A stretch of DNA of 64,000 nt. Source: Merdimonas faecigallinarum. Lineage in GTDB: Bacteria; Bacillota; Clostridia; Lachnospirales; Lachnospiraceae. The notes beneath the pieces are model-generated. The model did no database searches and was not told the DNA's origin. It was given only the letters and a program-made list of their open reading frames with translations. Of this stretch, positions 40,907 through 50,155 are shown piece after piece (position 1 is the stretch's first letter; every line of letters begins with the position of its first letter). The position numbers were made by a program, and so were the translations under genes. The stretch is taken from the NCBI GenBank assembly GCA_019119285.1, contig DWXJ01000032.1, positions 14,920 through 78,919 on the forward strand. The letters run 5' to 3'.

Positions 40907-42034
40907 ATGGCTTTGAATGTTGCTTTTGCTGAAAAATTCATAACAAAATTGACGGCCTATACCAGCTATAACATCAATATCATGAATCAAAAAGGAATTA
41001 TTATTGCCAGCAGGAATCCAGAACGAGTAGGAGATTTTCATGAAATTGCGTTTGATATGATTTCTGAGCATAAAGATGTGATAGAGGTTTCGGAACAGGA
41101 AGAGTTCTTAGGAGTGCAGCCGGGTATTAATCTTGCAGTGGTTTGTGAAGGAGAATGGCTGGGAGTCGTAGGTACAACAGGAAAACCAGGCGAAGTCCGT
41201 CCTATTGCCATGGTGATTAAGATGGCTTTGGAGACAATGCTGGAGTATGAGAAGCAAAAAGAACAGATGCTGAAACGGCAGAATCTGAAAGAACAATTTA
41301 TGAACCTGTTATTATATGATGAGCATCCAGATCAGGTGAGATTGAAATCTATGGCAGAGCAGCTGGGATATCAGGAGCAGATCCCGAGGATTTCGATTTT
41401 ATGTGTTCCGGTCAAAGAGATCAATCGGGATGATGCCCAGGAAAAAATGACTGTGCTGATAAAAGAAAGTCTTCGTCATACACCTCAGGACATTTCTTTT
41501 TGTACACATGATAAAAGGCTGCTGATCTTTAAAACACTGCAAATGAATGAACGGATTCTGGCGGATTATAAGTATTGCATAGAAGAGTATCTGGAAGAAC
41601 TGTCAAAAAGAGCTGGAAGGTGTTTCCGTTTTTATGCAGGGAGCGTTCAGGATCAGTTTATTTACTACCGGAGCGCCTATCAGCACTGCACGTGGCTGGA
41701 AAGCCGGGAATGGTCAGAGGAACAGCTACTTTATTTCTATGATCATGTTGATGCGTATATAAAGAATCTGATCCCGACATTGGAATTACATAAAATATTC
41801 AGTGCTTTTTCGAAAAGACTTCCTGGAGGATTTATTGAAAATTATCTGGAAATCATGAATGTCTTAAAGGAAAATGATTATAATCTGGAAATCAGCAGTA
41901 AAAAGCTTTTTGTGCATAAAAATACACTGGTTTTCCGTTTGGATAAGATCCGAAGTCTGCTAAACATGAATCCGATCAGAGAAACAAAAGATAGAGAATT
42001 CATGGAATATTTGCTGTATTATTTAAAAAAATAG
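40907..42034 (+). CDS. CdaR/PucR-type regulator (sugar-diacid recognition + HTH_30)
   Basis: A 375-residue regulator. The N-terminal domain (about 1-130) matches the diacid-recognition (CdaR) type, with ASRNPERVGDFHE and a GVVGTTGKPGEVRP segment. The C-terminal domain (about 305-370) is the HTH_30 of CdaR/PucR proteins: YNLEISSKKLFVHKNTLVFR (in two parts) around 325-345. E. coli CdaR activates glucarate and glycerate genes; PucR activates purine catabolism. A 17-pair terminator follows, so the gene is transcribed apart from the glycerate kinase operon that it probably activates. It marks the left edge of an AT-richer region. Confidence 0.85.
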   Translation: MALNVAFAEKFITKLTAYTSYNINIMNQKGIIIASRNPERVGDFHEIAFDMISEHKDVIEVSEQEEFLGVQPGINLAVVCEGEWLGVVGTTGKPGEVRPIAMVIKMALETMLEYEKQKEQMLKRQNLKEQFMNLLLYDEHPDQVRLKSMAEQLGYQEQIPRISILCVPVKEINRDDAQEKMTVLIKESLRHTPQDISFCTHDKRLLIFKTLQMNERILADYKYCIEEYLEELSKRAGRCFRFYAGSVQDQFIYYRSAYQHCTWLESREWSEEQLLYFYDHVDAYIKNLIPTLELHKIFSAFSKRLPGGFIENYLEIMNVLKENDYNLEISSKKLFVHKNTLVFRLDKIRSLLNMNPIRETKDREFMEYLLYYLKK

Positions 42035-42052
42035 GAAAATATTGGAAAGTGT

Positions 42053-42096
42053 ATTGCTGTTTTTGTGTTATCAACACAAAAACAGCAATTTTTTTT
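42053..42096 (+). terminator. Intrinsic terminator between the regulator and glycerate kinase
   Basis: Bases 42053-42069 and 42073-42089 are perfect reverse complements (17 pairs, three-base loop ATC), followed by a run of eight T. The stem is AT-rich apart from GC pairs near its base. Confidence 0.9.
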
Positions 42097-42188
42097 GTTT
42101 TATGAAAAACTGTTTGAATAAAACCAGCCATGTTATATTTTGGATAAGTTAAAACAGTAATCCATTTCAAGATAAATGGGAGGAACAT

Positions 42189-43358
42189 ATGAAAATATTG
42201 ATCGCGCCAGACTCGTTTAAAGGATCGGCGAGTTCGGAACATATCATAAAATTATTAACGAAAACGGCAAAAAAATGTTTTCCAGAATGTGAGGTTATAC
42301 CGTTGCCAATGGCTGACGGCGGAGAAGGGACATTAGAAGTTCTCACGACGGCAATGCATGGAATATATGAAACATGTGAAGTGTCAGATCCTGTTGGCAA
42401 CAGACATTTTGCAAGATACGGGGTTATTGATCAAGAGATGGTTGTCATTGAATCAGCAGAAGTTTTAGGTCTTTCTCTGGTGAAAAAGGCAGAACGGAAT
42501 CCATTTCAGGCGAGTTCAAGGGGAACAGGAGAAATGGTTTGCCATGTATTGAAACAGGGATATAAGAAGATGGTTCTTGCGTTGGGTGGAAGCGCTACAA
42601 ATGATGGTGGAATAGGGGCCGCTGACGCATTAGGAATCCAGTTTTTCGATAAGAACGGAAAGCGTCTGGAGCCTATCGGTGAGAACTTAGGGAAAATAGA
42701 AAGAATTAATATAGATCAAATGCTTCCAGAATTAAAGGAAGCAAAGATTACGATTATCTGCGATGTAAAAAATCCTCTGGTAGGAAAAAATGGAGCCACT
42801 TATGTATATGGACCACAAAAAGGCGGAACGAAGAAACAACTGGAAATTCTGGAATCGGGAATGAAGCATTACGCGCAGGTGTTGATAAGGGAATTTGGAA
42901 AGGACGTAACAAGTCTTCCCGGAAGCGGTGCGGCAGGGGGACTGGCAGTTCCGTTTCTGGTATTTGGGAATGCGAGTATGGAATCAGGGATTCATACAAT
43001 TCTGAAATTGCTTCAATTTGAGGAATATGTTAAGGAAGCAGATCTGGTGGTAACAGGGGAAGGAAGGGTTGATGGGCAGTCAGCTTGTGGAAAAGTTCTT
43101 TCTGGAATCGGAGAATTATGTGGCAAGTATCATAAACCGGTGGCGGTTATTGCCGGAGGAATGGGTGAAGGCGCAGAGAAAATATATTCCTGCGGTATTG
43201 ATTCTATTATGACTACGGTAAATGGAGTGATGGATATGGAGACAGCAATGGTAGAAAGCGACAGATTGATTACGGATGCAGCGGAACGCATGTTTCGATT
43301 TATTCAATTAGGTATGAAGCTGCAAAATAGTGAAAGTAAAGGGGGTGAGTCAAGATGA
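42189..43358 (+). CDS. glxK: Glycerate kinase, GlxK/GarK family
   Basis: Phosphorylates glycerate at C2 in this family, linking glyoxylate, glucarate or ureide breakdown to glycolysis. The 389 residues include the N-terminal IAPDSFKGSASS (4-15), MADGGEGTLEVL near 41-52, the LALGGSATNDGG segment near 118-129 and VVTGEGRVDGQS near 285-296. An extended -10 (TGT-TATATT) lies upstream after the regulator's terminator, and a CCATTT/AAATGG hairpin abuts the GGGAGG ribosome binding site. It overlaps the M20 gene by 4 bp (ATGA). Confidence 0.92.
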   Translation: MKILIAPDSFKGSASSEHIIKLLTKTAKKCFPECEVIPLPMADGGEGTLEVLTTAMHGIYETCEVSDPVGNRHFARYGVIDQEMVVIESAEVLGLSLVKKAERNPFQASSRGTGEMVCHVLKQGYKKMVLALGGSATNDGGIGAADALGIQFFDKNGKRLEPIGENLGKIERINIDQMLPELKEAKITIICDVKNPLVGKNGATYVYGPQKGGTKKQLEILESGMKHYAQVLIREFGKDVTSLPGSGAAGGLAVPFLVFGNASMESGIHTILKLLQFEEYVKEADLVVTGEGRVDGQSACGKVLSGIGELCGKYHKPVAVIAGGMGEGAEKIYSCGIDSIMTTVNGVMDMETAMVESDRLITDAAERMFRFIQLGMKLQNSESKGGESR

Positions 43359-44707
43359 AAGAGCAATGGAAATTTTTGATAGACGCGACAGAAAAACAGA
43401 AGCAGATCGTATATGATACGGCGCGCACAATCTGGTCGCATCCTGAGATCGGATATAAAGAGTGGAAAACCAGCGCCTGTCTGGAAGAGCAATTTAAAAA
43501 ATTAGGCTATAATCTGAAAAAAGCAGGAAACATTCCAGGATTTATCGCAGAAGCAGATACAGGAAGGCCGGGACCGACGATAGCGATTCTGGGTGAATTA
43601 GATTCGCTGATCTGTGCAGGACATCCGGCAGCAGATCCAGATACAAAAGCTGTCCATGCCTGCGGACACAATTGTCAATCTGCATATCTGGCAGGGCTTG
43701 CAGCGGTATTTCAAGAGCCGGGCGTTTTGGAAGGATTGTGTGGAAAGATCCGCTTTGTATCTGTTCCGGCGGAGGAAACGATTGATTTGGAATACCGGAA
43801 TCAGCTGATCCGGGAAGGGACGATCAAGTATCTGGCAGGTAAAATAGAATTTCTGTATCGTGGGTATCTGGATGATGTCGATATTGCGGTGATGATGCAT
43901 GCAGATACGGGCGGTCCTCATCTGGTTGAAGTGTTTGACGGAAGCGACGGATGCATTACAAAGCATTTTGAATTTGAAGGTAAAGCCGCTCATGCAGGTG
44001 TGTCACCGTGGAAAGGAGTAAATGCCTTATATGCGGCTTCCCTGGGACTTGCAGCGTGCAATGCACTTAGAGAGACCTTTCAGGAAAAAGATTATGTGCG
44101 GTTCCATCCGATTATGACAGGAGCTGGAGTGGCGGCTAATGCAATTCCAGAAACAGCCAAATTGGATGCCTATTGTAGGGCTGGAAATGTAGAGACTATG
44201 ATCAACACAAATAAAAAGATCAACAGGGCTCTTGCAGGAGCGGCTGCTGCGCTGGGGGCGAACGTACATATTACGGATAAACCGGGAAATCTTCCGCTCC
44301 ATAATTGCAAGGAATTGAATCAGCTGTTTGATGAGATTACCACAGGGATCTATGGGGAGGGAACTGTCTTGCACGGCCCATGGCAGACGGGCAGCTGTGA
44401 TATGGGGGACTTATCTTCTATTCTGCCGGTGTGCCAGCCGATGGTGACAGGAGCGAAGGGAACCATACATGGAGCTGATTTTGATATGGGAGATATGGAC
44501 AAATCCTGTATGAATCCGGTCAGGATCTTAACTGTTCTGATCTTTGAACTTCTCAGTGAGAATGGAAAGAAAGCATTGGACATCATAGAACATTATCAAC
44601 CAGTATATGCATCAAAAGAGGCGTACTTTGAGGCGATCGATCAGATAGCAACAGATTACCGGGCAGTAAGCTATGAGGAAGACGGAAGCATAAATTTGAA
44701 AATGTAA
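43355..44707 (+). CDS. M20-family amidohydrolase, AbgB-like
   Basis: A 450-residue metallopeptidase-fold hydrolase. HPEIGYKEWKTS near 28-39, GELDSL and ACGHNCQSA (about 80-115) with metal-binding His and Asp residues, and the EGKAAHAGVSPWKGVNAL dimerisation-domain segment near 210-227 are of the M20/AbgB type. Members split acyl- or carbamoyl-amino acids. Allantoate amidohydrolases (AllC) are in the wider family, but motif spacing here is closer to AbgB. Translation is coupled to glxK by the 4-bp overlap. Confidence 0.82.
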   Translation: MKEQWKFLIDATEKQKQIVYDTARTIWSHPEIGYKEWKTSACLEEQFKKLGYNLKKAGNIPGFIAEADTGRPGPTIAILGELDSLICAGHPAADPDTKAVHACGHNCQSAYLAGLAAVFQEPGVLEGLCGKIRFVSVPAEETIDLEYRNQLIREGTIKYLAGKIEFLYRGYLDDVDIAVMMHADTGGPHLVEVFDGSDGCITKHFEFEGKAAHAGVSPWKGVNALYAASLGLAACNALRETFQEKDYVRFHPIMTGAGVAANAIPETAKLDAYCRAGNVETMINTNKKINRALAGAAAALGANVHITDKPGNLPLHNCKELNQLFDEITTGIYGEGTVLHGPWQTGSCDMGDLSSILPVCQPMVTGAKGTIHGADFDMGDMDKSCMNPVRILTVLIFELLSENGKKALDIIEHYQPVYASKEAYFEAIDQIATDYRAVSYEEDGSINLKM

Positions 44708-44743
44708 TGAATCAAGTGATAAGCAGGAAAGGAGGAGATTGTT

Positions 44744-46111
44744 TTGAAATTTGACAAAATAATCAAGGGTGGAACGATTGTATCTCCTGAAGGAAGGTAT
44801 CGGGGTGTGATCGGAATCAAAGACGGAGTCATTGCAGCTGTTGCTGCATCTGACAAAGGGATGGAGGCAGAAGAGATCATTGATGCAGAAGGGAAGTATG
44901 TTCTGCCGGGAGCGGTGGATGAACATCTTCATTACCAGGAGCCGATCAATCCGGAATCCGAGGATGTAGAGCATGCTACAAGGGCAGCGGCCATCGGAGG
45001 AATTACGACCGGAATCTGTATGGCAAATCTCTGGCTGACCTCTGTGAAGGGATACCATGACATGCAGGAAGTGTTCAATGGGAAGGCTTATATTGATTAC
45101 AATTTCCACGGGTGGGCAAAACCAATGAACATGGATGTAGTCGAGGACCTTTGGACACAGACAGAAGTCTCGGCGGTAAAAACATACACGACCTATGATG
45201 ATTTTGTAACAGAAGCAGACCTGTGGGAGATCCTTGAAACAGGAAAAAAGGTAAACGGATTAACCATGATCCACGCAGAAAATGATGCCCTGATCAAACT
45301 GGCAATCAAACGGCTTTCTAAGACGGGAAGAAAAGATCCTCTGCTCCATGTGGAATCCAGGCCGAAAGAAGTAGAGATTCTGGCAATCCAGACTGCAATT
45401 TATGTTGCAGAACAGACGGGAGCGCCGCTGATCGTGGTACATGTATCTACCGCAGAAGGTCTGAAAATGATTTATGAAGCAAGACAAAGAGGTGTAAGAG
45501 TCTGGGCAGAGACCTGTCCGCAGTATCTGACATTCTTGCCGGAAGATATGGAAAAATATGGCGCATACTTAGCATTTGCTCCGGTTATGCGGGATCAGAA
45601 AAACCAAGATGAGATGTGGGATCTTCTGAAGAAAGGCTATGTATCTACTGTTGGTTCTGATCATTGTCCTTGTCCGGCAGAAGTAAAAGAGCAGTCTAAT
45701 GAAGATATGCTTCATGCATTCTGTGGCTGTTCCGGACTGGAAGGATTCCTGGCTATCTTCCTGGATGGAGTCAACAGAGGGAAAGTGTCTCTTGAACGCA
45801 TTGTAGAAGTCACTTCTTTAAATCCGGCGAAGCTGAACGGGTTATATCCACGAAAAGGCGCAATCCAGGCAGGGGCAGATGCAGATATTGTTATTGTAGA
45901 TATGGAGAAAGAGTATGCGTTGAAAGAGGAAGACCTCCGGGTAAAATGCGGATGGTCGCCCTATGTGGGACGTAGATTGAAAGGCTGGCCGGTTCTTACC
46001 ATGGTACGGGGAGAAGTAGTAGCGAAGGATATGGAGGTTGTCGGCGAGATGGGATTTGGCAGACAGTGTCCAAGAGAAGAGCCATTTACCTATGAGGCAT
46101 CAGATTTATAA
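44744..46111 (+). CDS. Cyclic amidohydrolase (allantoinase / dihydropyrimidinase / dihydroorotase family)
   Basis: A 455-residue TIM-barrel amidohydrolase with a complete binuclear-metal set: His61 and His63 (DEHLHYQEP), carbamylated Lys145 (SAVKTYTTY), His176 (MIHAEN), His232 (VVHVST) and Asp305 (GSDHCP). These enzymes open cyclic amides such as allantoin, hydantoin or dihydropyrimidines. Which ring is the substrate cannot be read; the HxxYQEP variant of the first motif is not the DxHxH form most often seen in dihydropyrimidinases. Start is TTG at 44744 with AAAGGAGGAG. The next gene is an NCS1 permease, as in allantoin or hydantoin loci. Confidence 0.85.
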   Translation: MKFDKIIKGGTIVSPEGRYRGVIGIKDGVIAAVAASDKGMEAEEIIDAEGKYVLPGAVDEHLHYQEPINPESEDVEHATRAAAIGGITTGICMANLWLTSVKGYHDMQEVFNGKAYIDYNFHGWAKPMNMDVVEDLWTQTEVSAVKTYTTYDDFVTEADLWEILETGKKVNGLTMIHAENDALIKLAIKRLSKTGRKDPLLHVESRPKEVEILAIQTAIYVAEQTGAPLIVVHVSTAEGLKMIYEARQRGVRVWAETCPQYLTFLPEDMEKYGAYLAFAPVMRDQKNQDEMWDLLKKGYVSTVGSDHCPCPAEVKEQSNEDMLHAFCGCSGLEGFLAIFLDGVNRGKVSLERIVEVTSLNPAKLNGLYPRKGAIQAGADADIVIVDMEKEYALKEEDLRVKCGWSPYVGRRLKGWPVLTMVRGEVVAKDMEVVGEMGFGRQCPREEPFTYEASDL

Positions 46112-46164
46112 ATCTTATTGCTGGAACTTAAAAGAAGAAGCATAAAAGAAAGAGAGGGAAGAAA

Positions 46165-47520
46165 ATGAGTGAGACAAATCAGAAAGCACAAGATACGTTG
46201 AGACCGATTCCCCCGGAAGAAAGAATTATGGGACCTGGATCCTATTTTATGATGTGGCTGGGCGGCTGCATCAATCTTGGGATTTTTACAGTAGGATCTG
46301 CACAGCTTGAAAAAGGGCTGAACATGATGCAAATTTTTCTTGCTATGTTCATAGGGACAACGGTTCTTGTAGTGGTAATGTGTATCAATGATGTATTTAG
46401 TTACAAGACAGGAGCACCATATGCGATTCAGTTGAAGAGCGCTTACGGAACCAGAGGAAGCTATCTTCCGGTATTGCTAAGAGGACTTCCGGGAATTGTC
46501 TGGTATGGTTTTCAGTCCTGGCTTGCGGGAGCCGCGATTAACAATATTTCAATTGTTGTAATTGGGTATGATAATCCTATGTTATATTTTCTTCTTTTCC
46601 AACTGATACAAATTATTTTGTCAGTAAAAGGATTTAAGGGAATTAAATGGGTAGAAAATGTTGGAGGAGTCGTCCTTACAATAGCGGTTCTTTACATGTT
46701 TTATGTATGTGTTACGAAGTATGGACATGTAATGACAGAGTTAATCAATCAAGAACCGGCCTGGGGAATGCCGTTTGTGGCAGCTATCGTTGCCTTCTTT
46801 GGAAATGGAGCGTTAGTTCTTCTGAATGTAGGGGATTATTCCAGAGAGTTTAAAGCGGGTTATTCAGCCTGGAAACGAGGTGGAATCCTGTTTATTCCAC
46901 AGGTCCCCATTACAATGTTGTTAGGATTAATAGGTTTTATGTCCTTTGCGGCAACAGGTGTAGCAAATCCGATAAACGCATTTTCCATGATGGTAGATAA
47001 TAAAGTATTGTTGGTAATAACTCTTTTGTTTATCTTGTTTGCTCAGCTTACAACTAACCTTGTATCAAATGTTATACCAGCAGTTTATGCCCTGATGGAT
47101 ATTGCAAAGATGAAACACTTAATAGCTTGTATTATTGTAGGAATCGCTGGTGTATGCACATGCCCATGGATTCTTACCAATGATAGCTCGGCGGCTGGAC
47201 TCGATCTCTTTGTAAAGATTTATTCAGCATTTTGCGCACCGATTCTTGCGGTTTTACTTGTGGATTATTATCTGCTTCATAAAGGAAATTTTACAAAAGA
47301 GAAACTGGACGATTTGTACGACGATAAAGGAAGTCGTGGAGGAGTTAACTGGGCAGCAATTATTGCAACTGTGATTGGAGCTGCAATCGGAATTATCAAT
47401 GTAAATATTGCCTTTGTTACAGCGACCATTCCAACAGCCGTATTATACTATTTTCTGACAAAAAAGATGAAATCTTGTGAGAAATTCCGTAAGGGAACAA
47501 TATTTGAAAAACAGGAATAG
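46165..47520 (+). CDS. NCS1-family nucleobase/allantoin/hydantoin-type permease
   Basis: A 451-residue permease with 12 predicted membrane segments. PPEERIMGPGSYFMMWLGG near 16-34 is the N-terminal NCS1 signature and GLPGIVWYGFQSWLAGAAIN near 106-125 contains the conserved Trp/Gln substrate-site region. NCS1 members carry cytosine, uracil, allantoin, hydantoin or thiamine. Placement between two amidohydrolase genes predicts import of their ring substrate. The gene is visibly AT-richer than neighbours outside the cluster. Confidence 0.87.
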   Translation: MSETNQKAQDTLRPIPPEERIMGPGSYFMMWLGGCINLGIFTVGSAQLEKGLNMMQIFLAMFIGTTVLVVVMCINDVFSYKTGAPYAIQLKSAYGTRGSYLPVLLRGLPGIVWYGFQSWLAGAAINNISIVVIGYDNPMLYFLLFQLIQIILSVKGFKGIKWVENVGGVVLTIAVLYMFYVCVTKYGHVMTELINQEPAWGMPFVAAIVAFFGNGALVLLNVGDYSREFKAGYSAWKRGGILFIPQVPITMLLGLIGFMSFAATGVANPINAFSMMVDNKVLLVITLLFILFAQLTTNLVSNVIPAVYALMDIAKMKHLIACIIVGIAGVCTCPWILTNDSSAAGLDLFVKIYSAFCAPILAVLLVDYYLLHKGNFTKEKLDDLYDDKGSRGGVNWAAIIATVIGAAIGIINVNIAFVTATIPTAVLYYFLTKKMKSCEKFRKGTIFEKQE

Positions 47521-47529
47521 CAGTCATCG

Positions 47530-47577
47530 CCTTTGCCGCGGAGAGCATCTGATAAGAATTCCCCCTCGCGGCAAGGG
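47530..47577 (+). other. Intergenic hairpin inside the catabolic operon
   Basis: CCTTTGCCGCG (47530-47540) and CGCGGCAAGGG (47567-47577) pair over 11 positions with one wobble and a 26-nt loop. The following sequence (CTTTCTC) is a poor terminator tail. It may stabilise or process the mRNA, or reduce expression of the last two hydrolase genes. Confidence 0.5.
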
Positions 47578-47606
47578 CTTTCTCGCTGAAAAGGAGATAA
47601 AGTCTA

Positions 47607-48821
47607 ATGAAATTTGAAAATGCCAGAGAAGAATTATACGACTATATTGAGAAACATACGCTGGTAAACACACATTGCCATCATTACCAGGATTCCTTTT
47701 TTCAGGACTTTTCACTGGAGAAACTTTTGAGGAATACTTACCTGGCTCCCAAATGGAGTGATCTTGATTTTGGGGAGAGCAGGGACTCCAGGGAAATATT
47801 TATTAAGAGAGCCAAATTTAAATCCTATTTTGTATGGCTAAAGAAGGCACTAAAAGAAATTTATCATATGGACGAGTTTTTAAATGTGGATAACTGGGAT
47901 GAGTATGATTGTAAGATACAGGAAACTTATCGGAATAATCCGGAACAGCATATAAATTTGCTAAAGAAGAAGTGTAATTACGGAAAGGTTATTCTGGATG
48001 CTTATTGGGATCCGGGGAGTGATAATGGACACGGAGAATTGTTTGCACCTAACTTCAGGATCGACTACTTTGTTAATGCATTCTCTCCAGAATTAGAAGA
48101 CCATAATGGTAATACTGTAGAAAAAATATATGGGCAACATTTTGAAGATCTGGATGAGTATGTGGATTTTGTAAGAAAGTGTATTCGCCAGAAACTTAAG
48201 ACTTGCTGTGCGTTAAAGAGTACGCTGGCTTATGATTCATATGGCATTGATTTTGATATTTTTGCATCCAGGGAGACAGCCGGGAAAGCTTTATGCAAAG
48301 GAAAAGATGCCAGTGCAGAAGAAGCAGCAGCATTTCGCGGATATATGTTCCGGGTGTTTTGCGAAGAGGCGGAAAATGCGGGGAAACCGTTTCAGATACA
48401 TACAGGGCTTGGTTCTTTGTATCGGACAAATGCGATGCAGATGCTGCATATTGTTCAGGCATTTCCCCGGGTTAAATTTTCTGTTTTTCATGCCAGTTAT
48501 CCCTGGCGGGAGGATGTGGCGGGGATGCTCCATAACTGTGGGAATGTATATGCGGATCTGTGCTGGCTGCCACTGATTTCTTCGGAGGCAGCAGTCCATG
48601 TTTTAAGAGAATACTGTCAGGTGGCCACCAGTGACAAACTATGCTGGGGCTGTGATACAATCACCGGAGAAGAGAGTTACGGAGCGGTTCTTGCTATGAG
48701 AGACTCGTTTTCGCGAGGATTAGCTGGACTGGTAGAAACTGGTTATCTTTCTATCGGAGAAGCAAAAGAACTTGCTGATTATATATTAGAAGAGAATCCC
48801 GATGAATTGTATGGGTTTTAG
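47607..48821 (+). CDS. Amidohydrolase_2-type metal-dependent hydrolase
   Basis: A 404-residue TIM-barrel protein with NTHCHH (His23, His25) at the first strand, FQIHTGLGS near 263-271 (third metal or substrate His), FSVFHASYPW near 291-300, and WGCDT near 348-352 as the C-terminal Asp. This is the PF04909-like pattern, also seen in uronate-isomerase-like and decarboxylase members. The substrate is unknown. It is a second hydrolase in the cluster, not needed for a simple allantoin pathway, which makes the pathway unusual. Confidence 0.75.
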   Translation: MKFENAREELYDYIEKHTLVNTHCHHYQDSFFQDFSLEKLLRNTYLAPKWSDLDFGESRDSREIFIKRAKFKSYFVWLKKALKEIYHMDEFLNVDNWDEYDCKIQETYRNNPEQHINLLKKKCNYGKVILDAYWDPGSDNGHGELFAPNFRIDYFVNAFSPELEDHNGNTVEKIYGQHFEDLDEYVDFVRKCIRQKLKTCCALKSTLAYDSYGIDFDIFASRETAGKALCKGKDASAEEAAAFRGYMFRVFCEEAENAGKPFQIHTGLGSLYRTNAMQMLHIVQAFPRVKFSVFHASYPWREDVAGMLHNCGNVYADLCWLPLISSEAAVHVLREYCQVATSDKLCWGCDTITGEESYGAVLAMRDSFSRGLAGLVETGYLSIGEAKELADYILEENPDELYGF

Positions 48822-48839
48822 TAGTAGGAGGAGATACAG

Positions 48840-50003
48840 ATGGTTCAGTCCCTGTTGATTCAAAATGTACAGATACTGGATCTGCAGACGGGGGAAAGCC
48901 GGTATGCAGATATATATATCGAAAAAGGAATTGTTAAGAAAATTGACCGGGAGATTTTCGCAAAAGCGCAATATGTGATAGATGCAAAAGGCTTTTTTGC
49001 TGTTCCAGGTCTTGTCGATACCCACTCGCATTTGTTTTATGATACGGAGCTGATCGGGGTGGATCCGCGGAAATATGATCTGCCCAATGGAGTGACTTAC
49101 TGCATTGATCAGGGGAGTGCGGGAGCAGATAATTACGAAGAGTTTCGGAACCGGGTTCTGGCTTCTGTGGATGTAAAGGTCCGGTCTTTCCTGAATTGTT
49201 CCAGGATTGGTATGCCTGTCAGTTCACTTGCGGATACCGGGGATATCCCCGGACCAGGGGAATTGTCTGTACGGTCAGATTTTAATCGGGAGGCATTTAT
49301 AGAAGTATACCAGAAGTATCGGAAAGAACTATTAGGGATTAAGATTCGTATGACACCGAACATCTGCCCGGAGAATCCACTGGATGCGTTGGAAAAAGCG
49401 ATTGACATCGCAGAAGAATTGAATATCCGTGTGAGTGTTCACAGCAATCATGCACTGGGGGTTCAAACAGAAGATGTCTTAAGCCGTCTTCGGAAAGGCG
49501 ATATTTTTACACATACTTATCATAAAGGGGAAACAGGAATCTTGAATGAGGCTGGACAGTTAAAAGCATGTGTACTTGACGCAAGAGAGCGTGGCGTGAT
49601 CTTTGATACCGGACATGGAGTGAATAGTCTGTCCTTTGAAGTTTTAGAGCAGGCCGCAAAGCTGGGATTTTTCCCGGATACAATTTCTACAGACCTGCAT
49701 AATCTGAATGTCAATGGTCCGGTTTTTGATATGCCGACAACGATTTCTAAGTTTCTGTGCGTGGGGATGCCACTTCTCGATGCGATGCGGTGTTGTATTT
49801 CGAATCCAGTCAGACTGCTTGGATTGGAGGATAAGGAGATAAGTATCAGAGAAGGAAGCGTGGCGGATTTGGCGATTTTTGAACTGAAAGAAGGAGACTA
49901 TACATACCGGGATGCCATGAAAAAGAATCTGAGCGGGAAATATCGGTTGGAAGCACGTTTTACTGTGACTGGAGAAAGTTTATTTTATCATAAGTGGAAA
50001 TAA
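48840..50003 (+). CDS. Dihydroorotase-like amidohydrolase of the EF_0837/AHA_3915 type
   Basis: A 387-residue amidohydrolase with DTHSHLF (His62, His64), a candidate carbamylated Lys in LLGIKIRMTP near 163-172, VHSNH near 198-202, THTYHKGETG near 220-229 and STDLHNLN near 281-288. These match the deacetylase/dihydroorotase-like group whose members usually act on N-acyl or carbamoyl amino acid derivatives in sugar-acid or amino-acid loci. The exact substrate is unassigned. It is the last gene of the CdaR-linked operon. Confidence 0.8.
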   Translation: MVQSLLIQNVQILDLQTGESRYADIYIEKGIVKKIDREIFAKAQYVIDAKGFFAVPGLVDTHSHLFYDTELIGVDPRKYDLPNGVTYCIDQGSAGADNYEEFRNRVLASVDVKVRSFLNCSRIGMPVSSLADTGDIPGPGELSVRSDFNREAFIEVYQKYRKELLGIKIRMTPNICPENPLDALEKAIDIAEELNIRVSVHSNHALGVQTEDVLSRLRKGDIFTHTYHKGETGILNEAGQLKACVLDARERGVIFDTGHGVNSLSFEVLEQAAKLGFFPDTISTDLHNLNVNGPVFDMPTTISKFLCVGMPLLDAMRCCISNPVRLLGLEDKEISIREGSVADLAIFELKEGDYTYRDAMKKNLSGKYRLEARFTVTGESLFYHKWK

Positions 50004-50068
50004 AAACTGTATTAAATAAGGATATCTCTCTGGAGTGCGCAACTTCAGAAAAGTGTTTCTAATAAACG

Positions 50069-50120
50069 GATATTCCTTCACAAAAATGCAAAAATACATT
50101 GATATTCCTTCACAAAAATG
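50069..50120 (+). repeat. 20-bp direct repeat upstream of the ATPase gene
   Basis: GATATTCCTTCACAAAAATG occurs at 50069-50088 and 50101-50120, start-to-start distance 32 bp (three helical turns). The second copy begins two bases into the -35 box of the promoter and covers nearly all of its spacer, so both may be binding sites of a regulator. Confidence 0.8.
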
Positions 50121-50127
50121 TCATACT
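50099..50127 (+). promoter_or_regulatory. Promoter of the AAA/DUF4143 ATPase gene
   Basis: TTGATA (50099-50104), 17-bp spacer and CATACT (50122-50127). The leader would be about 20 nt, with AAAGGAG before the ATG. Confidence 0.5.
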
Positions 50128-50155
50128 ATAAGCAAGAGATAAAAGGAGTGATGTT

